The notes below the pieces were generated by a model. That model made no database searches. It saw only the letters and a list, made by a program, of their open reading frames with translations, and had not been told where the DNA came from. Position numbers and translations under genes: made by a program. From a bacterium (GTDB lineage Bacteria; Bdellovibrionota; FAC87; UBA2466), in NCBI GenBank assembly GCA_019750655.1, contig JAIEOG010000088.1:1-5486 (forward strand): a stretch of DNA of 5,486 bases, read 5' to 3'. Positions 1 to 4,860 of this stretch are shown here, in pieces. Each line of letters begins with the position of its first letter. Position 1 is the stretch's first letter.

Positions 1-337
1 AAGACTTTTCCAGGATCTCAAGCGAGCAATGGTCCAGGGGCTTCACTGCCGCGCACCGGCGGCAAACCAAGTGGTGGTGGTGGTGATCGCCGTGTTCGAG
101 CTCGTAGCGCGCGCGCCCATCGCCAAATTCGCAACGGCGCACAAGCCCCTTCTCTTCAAAGGTCGTGAGCGTGCGGTAAACGGTGACTAAGTCGCAGAGA
201 TTGGGGTCGAGTTTAGAAAAAAGCTCTTCCGGCGTGAATGGCCCGTGGCCTTCGGCCAGCGCTTCGAGCAGCGCTGTGCGCGAGCGGGTAATCTTAAGCC
301 CCGCCTCGCGCAGTTTCTCCGAGAATGCGGGAGTCAT
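1..337 (-). CDS. Fur/Zur-family metal-responsive transcriptional regulator (C-terminus cut by window edge)
   Basis: This is a cytoplasmic DNA-binding repressor of the Fur superfamily, normally a metal-loaded dimer that blocks metal-uptake promoters. My translation of the minus strand gives 112 complete codons before the window ends; family members usually have about 130-160 residues. Residues 1-70 are the winged-helix domain, with the family signature TVYRTL at 52-57 in the recognition helix region, followed by FEEKGLVRRCEFGDGRARYEL. The dimerisation/metal domain begins with a run of five histidines (85-89) and LVCRRC (90-95), the place where Fur proteins carry the HHxH and first CxxC zinc ligands. 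Cys104 follows; the second CxxC, if present, lies outside the window. The ATG overlaps the upstream thioredoxin-like stop (ATGA, 334-337), so it is the last gene seen in the operon and probably autoregulated. Fur versus Zur cannot be decided; the five-histidine CxxC form reminds me of Zur-like members, but this is recall only. Confidence 0.93.
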   Translation of the reverse strand, partial: MTPAFSEKLREAGLKITRSRTALLEALAEGHGPFTPEELFSKLDPNLCDLVTVYRTLTTFEEKGLVRRCEFGDGRARYELEHGDHHHHHLVCRRCAAVKPLDHCSLEILEKS

Positions 338-777
338 TTTGCAGCAAGCTCCGTGAGCACACCCTGCCAGAAGTCGCACGATTGGGCGCCTGGTACTCGG
401 CCCTGAATGGTGCCTTTAGCGTCGAAAACCACCGTCATCGGTGTGCCTTCCAGGTTGGCTGCGTATTTCGCGAGAAACTTCGGCGAGCCTTTTAGCATCG
501 TAAAAGGCAGGTGCTGTTTGCGCAGCGAAGTCTGGAGATCTTTGAGGTCTCCGGAAGCTTGGACAAGCATGATTTCTGTCTTCTCGCCCTGCTTCGCATG
601 CACGCATTCGAGTGCTTCAATCTGCCGTTTGCACGGACCGCAATGCGGTTGGATGAAAGTCAGAAGCGTCGGCTTTTTGAATTCCACCGGCACTAAGCGA
701 TCGCTGAAAAGATCTTCCAAGAAAACCTTCTCCGCACTCCAAGAGACAGAAACTAAAAGCGCTAAGAGGAGTTTCAT
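334..777 (-). CDS. Periplasmic thioredoxin-like (TlpA/redoxin-type) protein with HCGPC active site
   Basis: This 147-residue protein is predicted to be an exported thiol-disulfide oxidoreductase. Residues 1-15 form a short Sec signal peptide (MKLLLALLVSVSWSA) with likely cleavage after Ala15. The thioredoxin fold is shown by a beta strand leading into the active site PHCGPCK (44-50; Cys46 and Cys49) and by GTPMTVVFDAKG (111-122), where Pro113 is the expected cis-proline. The usual Trp before CGPC is His45. Two further cysteines, Cys58 and Cys134, could form a second disulfide. No lipobox is visible, so it is probably soluble in the periplasm. Its ATG overlaps the receptor stop (ATGA, 774-777), and an AAGG/GGCGGA stretch inside the receptor's last codons may serve as ribosome binding site. 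TlpA/ResA-type proteins usually act as reductants in cytochrome or metal-centre maturation; here the substrate may be the receptor's own CxxC or the secreted neighbour, which is inference. Confidence 0.88.
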   Translation of the reverse strand: MKLLLALLVSVSWSAEKVFLEDLFSDRLVPVEFKKPTLLTFIQPHCGPCKRQIEALECVHAKQGEKTEIMLVQASGDLKDLQTSLRKQHLPFTMLKGSPKFLAKYAANLEGTPMTVVFDAKGTIQGRVPGAQSCDFWQGVLTELAAK

Positions 778-2882
778 ATTTCCGCCTTCAACCCCACCGA
801 GAAAACGCGGCCGCGTAGCGGGCCCCAGGTGTGGTTATTGTCCAAATGGTAGTGATCTTTATTCGCCGGGTTGTGGGTCGACCAGTTCAACGGCGAATCC
901 CCGTACCCTGCCTGGGTGTAATCCAGGACATTCTGGATCGAGGCAATGAAAGTATACCGCTCTTTCCATTTGTAGCCCAACGACACATCCCAAGTGAGGT
1001 ACGGCGGTGCGTAGAGATTCTTGGGCTGAATGACTTCAGGCAGCCCGGTGTTTTCCACGGTGAGGTAGTGGCGGTCGTAACCGTATTTACTAAGGTCGCG
1101 TGAAGCAATCCACGTAAACGTATTCACGAACTCGAAGTCGCCGAAGTGGTAATCCGAAACAAGGCGCACCCGGTTTTCGATAGCGGCGGCTGGAAGCAGC
1201 GGTTTGTAATCGTCTGGCATGCCCGTGTGCTCAACCGCGAGCTGCAAGTTCCATTGCGGCATCACATCCCACGAAACAACGAGATCCGCGGCCCAAATGC
1301 GGTACTCGCTCGAGGAATTGCGCAAGATAGCTGCCCCCGTGCCGGAGACATCGGCATAGGCCATGTTTTTAATCCACGTCAGGTGACTCGAGCCGGTAAT
1401 GGATAGGCCGGGTTTGGAATAATTCAGCGAATAGCCCAAGCCATGCGAAAGCTCGATGTCCTGGATTTGGACTTCAAAACCCTCTTCGCTCAAGCCGTGC
1501 TGCGATTCAAAAAAGCTCAGTGGCGGACGGTAGCCGCGGCCGTACATTAAGCGCGAGGTGAAGTTCGGGTCGTGGACCACTTTCAGGTTCACGCGCGGTG
1601 CCCAGATGCCTTGGTCGATTTCATTTTCCTTGGCAGTCTGAGCGAGCCAGTTCACAGCCATCGAGTCGTGTCGCAACGCCATCGACAGTTCGGAATTATC
1701 CGTCAGCAGCCAAGCGTCCTGAATGTAGAACGACCGCGAACGGTAGCGGAAATCGTCTTTCGTCAGCGGCGAGCCGCCGCCATAGAGAACGGCCGATTGC
1801 GAATTCATATCCTGGTTTTTGAGGTCCGCGCCGAGCGTGAAAAAGTGGTGATCGCCGAGCGGGAAAATCAACCGCGCGTCATTAAACCAGAGGACGTCTT
1901 TGTTGCTGTAGTCGTAGCCATGCATGTAGAGGCTGTTCTGCGTCTGCTGCGCGATGCTCGACGAAACTTGCAACTGAACTTCCTTGCCAAAGAAATGGTT
2001 CCAACGGCCCATGAGTTCATGGCGGCGTAGGTCGACGGTGTCGGTGACTTTGTCTTGTGTGCCCGTATAGAGCTTTTGCGTATTGCCGTCTTGGAAGTCC
2101 GTGTACTCGGCGACTTGGGTAATGGGCGTGGTCGGCCGCGTGCCGTCGACGGTGCCGCCCAGAATACCTAAGGTCAGGTAGCCATAGCGCGCTTCGAGTG
2201 TATCGCTCTCGGTGATTTCAGAAGAGGCTTTGACGAAGAAGGAACGGTTGCCCATCTCCGGCGCTTCGGCCACACGGTTGCCGTCGACATCCCAGTAACC
2301 TTGGTGGCTAAACTGCCCTGCGGCTAAGAAACGGTTCTTGCCTTCGCTGCCGACGACGGCTCCCAACAAGGAAGCGAACTGCGTCCCGGCATTTCCTAAA
2401 TTTCCATTGAAAAGAAAACCACTCTGCTTTGGTCGCACGGTAATGACATTGAGCACGCCGCCGATGGCCTCCGGAGCCACGAGCGAAGCGCCCGCGCCGC
2501 GAGAGATCTCAATCGAATCGATGCCGACGACGGGAATCGCATCAAGGCCATAAAAGCTCGAGATGGCCGAGTGCATCGGCATGCCGTCGATGAGCACTGT
2601 CGTGTGTTCGCCACGCAGACCGTTAATAGTCACGCGCTTCGAGCCGCAGTTAGCGCAAGAGTTCTGCGCATCGACGCCCACTTGGTTGGCCGCTGCTTCC
2701 GCAACGGTTTGGGCGTGTTTATGTTCGATGGTCTCGGAGGAGATCACTTCGGTCTTGATCGTGTCGTACTTCTTGATCAAGCCCTCGTGATCCCGCACAC
2801 GGATAGGGCTGAGCGTTGCCGAGTCTTCGGCCGCCCACCCTACCGATGCGAAAAGAAAAAGAGCTACTTGGTAAAGGTGCAT
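774..2882 (-). CDS. TonB-dependent outer-membrane receptor with CxxC motif in the plug
   Basis: This 702-residue protein is a complete TonB-dependent receptor that would import a metal, metal chelate or cofactor across the outer membrane using TonB/proton-motive energy. Residues 1-18 are a signal peptide (ending VGWAA). A possible TonB box is LSPIRVRD at about 24-31. The plug domain spans roughly 40-150: TVAEAAANQVGV, the CANCG motif (Cys76, Cys79), VTINGLRG, VLIDGMP (96-102), then IDSIEISRGAGASLVAPEAIGGVLNVIT (about 121-148), all classic plug landmarks. Residues from about 155 to the end alternate like a 22-strand barrel and contain the late NVLDYTQAGYG signature (from about 653). Cys76 and Cys79 are the only cysteines I find in the whole protein. 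The C-terminus is GLKAEI rather than a terminal aromatic. The start overlaps the upstream gene by 19 bases and has no strong Shine-Dalgarno, suggesting translational coupling. Substrate is unknown; the Fur-family regulator in the operon points to a metal. Confidence 0.95.
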   Translation of the reverse strand: MHLYQVALFLFASVGWAAEDSATLSPIRVRDHEGLIKKYDTIKTEVISSETIEHKHAQTVAEAAANQVGVDAQNSCANCGSKRVTINGLRGEHTTVLIDGMPMHSAISSFYGLDAIPVVGIDSIEISRGAGASLVAPEAIGGVLNVITVRPKQSGFLFNGNLGNAGTQFASLLGAVVGSEGKNRFLAAGQFSHQGYWDVDGNRVAEAPEMGNRSFFVKASSEITESDTLEARYGYLTLGILGGTVDGTRPTTPITQVAEYTDFQDGNTQKLYTGTQDKVTDTVDLRRHELMGRWNHFFGKEVQLQVSSSIAQQTQNSLYMHGYDYSNKDVLWFNDARLIFPLGDHHFFTLGADLKNQDMNSQSAVLYGGGSPLTKDDFRYRSRSFYIQDAWLLTDNSELSMALRHDSMAVNWLAQTAKENEIDQGIWAPRVNLKVVHDPNFTSRLMYGRGYRPPLSFFESQHGLSEEGFEVQIQDIELSHGLGYSLNYSKPGLSITGSSHLTWIKNMAYADVSGTGAAILRNSSSEYRIWAADLVVSWDVMPQWNLQLAVEHTGMPDDYKPLLPAAAIENRVRLVSDYHFGDFEFVNTFTWIASRDLSKYGYDRHYLTVENTGLPEVIQPKNLYAPPYLTWDVSLGYKWKERYTFIASIQNVLDYTQAGYGDSPLNWSTHNPANKDHYHLDNNHTWGPLRGRVFSVGLKAEI

Positions 2883-3250
2883 AACTCGCGGTGAGAATGA
2901 GCGCCGTGTCTCGTTTCGAGAGTGAAAGAGAGCATGGATTCAAAATCCTCAGCGACATTCAAATCGAGCGTGAGGGTCGAACCATCTTTCGCGGTGCCTT
3001 GTAGTTTGCGGCCATCTTTAGCGACGGGAGCCAGCACGAAAGCCGTCGGAGCATGCCCGTGGTAGGCATAGCTTGTGGAAGCTTCCACGCGGAAGGCGGC
3101 CCAGTCATTCTGGCCAGTGGCCTTAAAGGGAGTTCCATACTTCAACTCACAAACGGCGCGCCGGCGGTCCGTCCCTTTTTTCGTATTATCCAAAGCCGCG
3201 TGGCTAAAAGAAGCGGCCAACACCAACCCCAAAACTGCTTTTGCGTACAT
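2864..3250 (-). CDS. Small secreted protein of unknown function with two cysteines and clustered histidines
   Basis: I do not recognise a family for this 128-residue protein. Residues 1-18 (MYAKAVLGLVLAASFSHA) form a clear Sec signal peptide with an AxA-like SHA cleavage site. The mature part of about 110 residues has exactly two cysteines, Cys34 near its start and Cys124 near its end, well placed for one disulfide closing a compact, probably beta-rich domain. Histidines cluster at 64 and 66 (YHGH) and at 115, 118 and 120 (HGAHSH), which could bind a metal. The reading frame is open upstream to 3328, but I chose the ATG at 3250 because it begins the signal peptide and has GAGGAG at 3257-3262, six bases upstream; the longer version would run through the operator region and place the signal peptide internally. 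It is the first gene of the receptor operon, and its last 19 bases overlap the receptor start. A periplasmic or secreted metal-binding accessory protein is a guess from context. Confidence 0.82.
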   Translation of the reverse strand: MYAKAVLGLVLAASFSHAALDNTKKGTDRRRAVCELKYGTPFKATGQNDWAAFRVEASTSYAYHGHAPTAFVLAPVAKDGRKLQGTAKDGSTLTLDLNVAEDFESMLSFTLETRHGAHSHRELCTFTK

Positions 3251-3256
3251 TTCGTT

Positions 3257-3262
3257 CTCCTC
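3257..3262 (-). promoter_or_regulatory. Strong ribosome binding site (GAGGAG) of the small secreted protein
   Basis: On the minus strand GAGGAG lies six bases before the ATG at 3250. It decides the start of this gene over the longer in-frame option beginning at 3328, and it is the strongest Shine-Dalgarno in the minus-strand operon. The downstream genes have weak sites and overlap their predecessors. Confidence 0.75.
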
Positions 3263-3289
3263 GTAGTTGCAGACTGTCCTCAGCGTTAA

Positions 3290-3310
3290 TGTAAATGATT
3301 TGCATTTGCA
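3290..3310. promoter_or_regulatory. Fur/Zur-box-like imperfect palindrome (candidate operator)
   Basis: The 21 bases TGTAAATGATTTGCATTTGC plus a final A are centred on position 3300. Of ten symmetric pairs, eight are complementary (3290/3310, 3291/3309 and 3293-3297/3303-3307 match; 3292/3308 and 3298/3302 do not), while 3299/3301 next to the centre is also unpaired, giving seven strict matches. Aligned by eye to the classical 19-base Fur consensus GATAATGATAATCATTATC, positions 3291-3309 match at 12 of 19. It also resembles Zur boxes of the AAATGATTTNCATTT type. It sits 39 bases from the minus-strand start and 26 bases from the tonB start, so one bound repressor could shut both directions. 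The Fur-family gene at the end of the operon is the natural candidate regulator, which is inference. Confidence 0.6.
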
Positions 3311-3336
3311 ACCCGATTCTGGTGACATGGTTTCGC

Positions 3337-3963
3337 ATGCAGGCCTTTCCCATCCCAGCCCAGTTTGCTTTGAGAAAAGCGCTTCCGTACGCCCTGAGCA
3401 TCGCCTTCCACGCCGCCCTGCTCTGGCAGTTCACGAGCGTGTTTGCGCCGTCGGATGCCCCTTTGGGAGTCTGGGTGGAAATGGCGCCCGGGAATCTCTC
3501 GGCGTCTCGGCCGCGCCCGGTAGTGAAGTCTGTCGTCGATGCCTCGGGTGTCACTGATAGCCAATCCGCCTCCGAGCCGGCGGAAAAACAAGCGCCCGCG
3601 CAGGCCCTTGGCAATGCGGCCCATTCTGCAGGGATTAGTGGCCCGCTAGGCGAGGCCGACGGCCGAGCTGCCACCGCCAAAGAGCGCTACCTTTACGCTC
3701 TGGAAATGCATTTTAACCAATACAAAACCTACCCACCCCGGGCCCGCAATCTCGGTCTGGAGGGTGAGGTCGGCGTGGAATTCCACGTCTATAAAGACGG
3801 TTCTTTCAAAGACCCCCACGTCGTGCGCCCTTGCATCCACGACATGCTAAACCGCGCAGCCTTGCAGCTCGTGGCCGAAGCGCCCCGCTTCCAGCCCATC
3901 CCGGCGGAAGTCGGCGTGGAAGTTTTACACGTCACTGTTCCCATTCACTACGAACTGCATTAG
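3337..3963 (+). CDS. tonB: TonB-family energy transducer (short)
   Basis: This inner-membrane-anchored protein would transmit proton-motive energy from an ExbB/ExbD pump to the outer-membrane receptor. With the ATG at 3337 it has 208 residues, slightly short for TonB. Residues 15-37 (ALPYALSIAFHAALLWQFTS region) form the single N-terminal transmembrane helix, with the histidine in the membrane segment (His25) typical of TonB. A Pro/Ala/Ser-rich but short linker runs from about 50 to 112 and lacks the long Pro-Lys/Pro-Glu repeats of E. coli TonB. The C-terminal TonB domain covers about 117-208: YPPRAR (132-137), GLEGEVGVEFHVYKDGSF (140-157) and a final beta strand HVTVPIHYEL. The frame stays open back to 3295, and a GTG at 3322 is possible, but 3337 clears the operator and fits the membrane helix best; the ribosome site is weak. 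It diverges from the receptor operon, its probable partner. No exbB or exbD is in the window. Confidence 0.88.
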   Translation: MQAFPIPAQFALRKALPYALSIAFHAALLWQFTSVFAPSDAPLGVWVEMAPGNLSASRPRPVVKSVVDASGVTDSQSASEPAEKQAPAQALGNAAHSAGISGPLGEADGRAATAKERYLYALEMHFNQYKTYPPRARNLGLEGEVGVEFHVYKDGSFKDPHVVRPCIHDMLNRAALQLVAEAPRFQPIPAEVGVEVLHVTVPIHYELH

Positions 3964-3964
3964 C

Positions 3965-3982
3965 CTCCTCCCCACACAGGAG
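3965..3982 (+). promoter_or_regulatory. Shine-Dalgarno of metF, with a possible RBS-sequestering mini-hairpin
   Basis: AGGAG at 3978-3982 lies five bases before the TTG at 3988 and is the main argument for that start. The exact complement CTCCT lies at 3965-3969, directly after the tonB stop, allowing a 5-base-pair stem with an 8-base C-rich loop. If it forms, ribosomes finishing tonB would cover the left arm and free the metF site, coupling the two genes. The short stem may be chance. Confidence 0.45.
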
Positions 3983-3987
3983 TCAGC

Positions 3988-4860
3988 TTGCGCATCCGAG
4001 ATATGTACCAAAAGCAGGACTGGGAAATCTCCTTCGAGGTTTTCCCGCCCAAGACGGAAAAGGGTCTTGAGTCTCTCTTTCACACTGCGGGCCAGTTAGC
4101 TCAACACAACCCCTGCTTCATTTCCGGCACGTATGGCGCCGGCGGCGCCGTTCAAGACAAGGGCCGCGATAAAACACTTTGTATGCTCGATACCATTCGC
4201 TCGCGTTTCAATGTGCCGGTGACGGCGCATTTCACGTGCGTGGGGAATACCGTGGAAGCCATCCGGGCGTGGCTGCACCAAGCGACGTTGCTGGGCATTG
4301 AAAACATCATGGCGCTCCGGGGCGATCCACCGCAGGGACATACGGAGTTTGTTCCCACCCCAGGCGGCCTACGCTACGCGAGTGAACTCGTGGGATTGAT
4401 CCGCCGTGAGTTTCCGCATTTTGGCATTGGCGTCGCCGGTTACCCCGAAAGCCACCGCGAATCTCCGAGCCGTGAATCAGACTTGCTCACGTTGAAACAC
4501 AAAGTCGACCAAGGCGCGGATGCGATCTACACGCAGCTTTTTTTCGACAACGACGATTTCCTCCGCTTCCGCGACCGCGCTACGGCGCTCGGCATTCAGG
4601 TGCCGATCATCCCGGGCATTTTGCCCGTGCTAAGTCTTTCGCAAGTACAACGGATTACTGCGCTGTGTGCGTCGAAGCTGACAGATCGTCTATGGGAGCG
4701 CTTGAAGTCCCATGAGGGCGATGCCGACGCACAAATCCAAGTCGGCATCGACTATGCCGCCGAACAAAGCCGCGCGCTGCTCAAAGAGGGCGTGCCGGGC
4801 GTGCACTATTACGTCTTGAACCGTTCGGACACCATCCGGAGGATCCTTGAAACGCTCTAA
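3988..4860 (+). CDS. metF: 5,10-methylenetetrahydrofolate reductase
   Basis: This cytoplasmic FAD enzyme reduces 5,10-methylene-THF to 5-methyl-THF, the methyl donor for methionine synthesis. At 290 residues it is full length (E. coli MetF has 296). It is a single TIM-barrel domain without the regulatory domain of the eukaryotic enzyme. Visible landmarks in order are ISFEVFPPKTEKG (14-26; Glu17 corresponds to the catalytic Glu28 of E. coli), HFTCVG (81-86), NIMALRGDPPQG (106-117; Asp113 corresponds to flavin-contacting Asp120), GVAGYPESH (148-156), QGADAIYTQLFFD (175-187), IPGILPV (208-214) and a C-terminal GVPGVHYYVLNRS (268-280). I chose the TTG at 3988 because AGGAG lies five bases upstream; an ATG at 4003 would remove five residues, keeps all motifs, but has no site at the right distance. 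It follows tonB by 24 bases, so read-through transcription is likely, and it overlaps the next gene by 14 bases. Confidence 0.95.
   Translation: MRIRDMYQKQDWEISFEVFPPKTEKGLESLFHTAGQLAQHNPCFISGTYGAGGAVQDKGRDKTLCMLDTIRSRFNVPVTAHFTCVGNTVEAIRAWLHQATLLGIENIMALRGDPPQGHTEFVPTPGGLRYASELVGLIRREFPHFGIGVAGYPESHRESPSRESDLLTLKHKVDQGADAIYTQLFFDNDDFLRFRDRATALGIQVPIIPGILPVLSLSQVQRITALCASKLTDRLWERLKSHEGDADAQIQVGIDYAAEQSRALLKEGVPGVHYYVLNRSDTIRRILETL
4838..4842 (+). promoter_or_regulatory. Ribosome binding site (GGAGG) for the MFS gene inside metF
   Basis: GGAGG lies four bases before the TTG at 4847, within the last codons of metF. It supports the TTG start, since the next in-frame ATG is at codon 52, after the first membrane helix. 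Confidence 0.6.

Larger units (their letters stand above)
3251..3336. promoter_or_regulatory. Divergent promoter region between the receptor operon and tonB
   Basis: This is the only non-coding stretch over 30 bases in the window. It separates the start of the minus-strand operon (ATG at 3250) from the plus-strand TonB gene (ATG at 3337). It is clearly more AT-rich around 3285-3311 than the flanking DNA, as expected of a promoter. A -10-like TACATT can be read on the minus strand at 3293-3288, but I found no convincing -35 partner in either direction, so exact promoters are not called. Confidence 0.65.

Noticed and set aside
73..86. GTGGTGGTGGTGGTG-like short repeat
   Set aside because: It simply encodes the histidine run of the Fur-family protein on the minus strand and is not a separate repeat element.
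407..949. A 180-residue plus-strand open frame
   Set aside because: It lies antisense to the thioredoxin-like gene and the receptor end, has no recognisable domain or signal and a low-complexity basic composition; it is a shadow frame of GC-rich coding DNA.
1572..2030. A 152-residue plus-strand open frame inside the receptor gene
   Set aside because: It is antisense to well-supported barrel sequence and shows no motif or ribosome site.
3251..3328. N-terminal extension of the small secreted protein to an upstream ATG at 3328
   Set aside because: It would bury the signal peptide internally and run through the operator; GAGGAG before the ATG at 3250 fits much better.
3295..3336. Longer tonB start at 3295 or GTG at 3322
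   Set aside because: The 3295 ATG sits inside the operator and adds a Cys-containing stretch before the membrane helix; the GTG has no ribosome site. Still possible but less likely.
3204..3680. A 158-residue minus-strand open frame across the intergenic region and tonB
   Set aside because: It overlaps the divergent promoter and the start of tonB on the opposite strand and has no family features.
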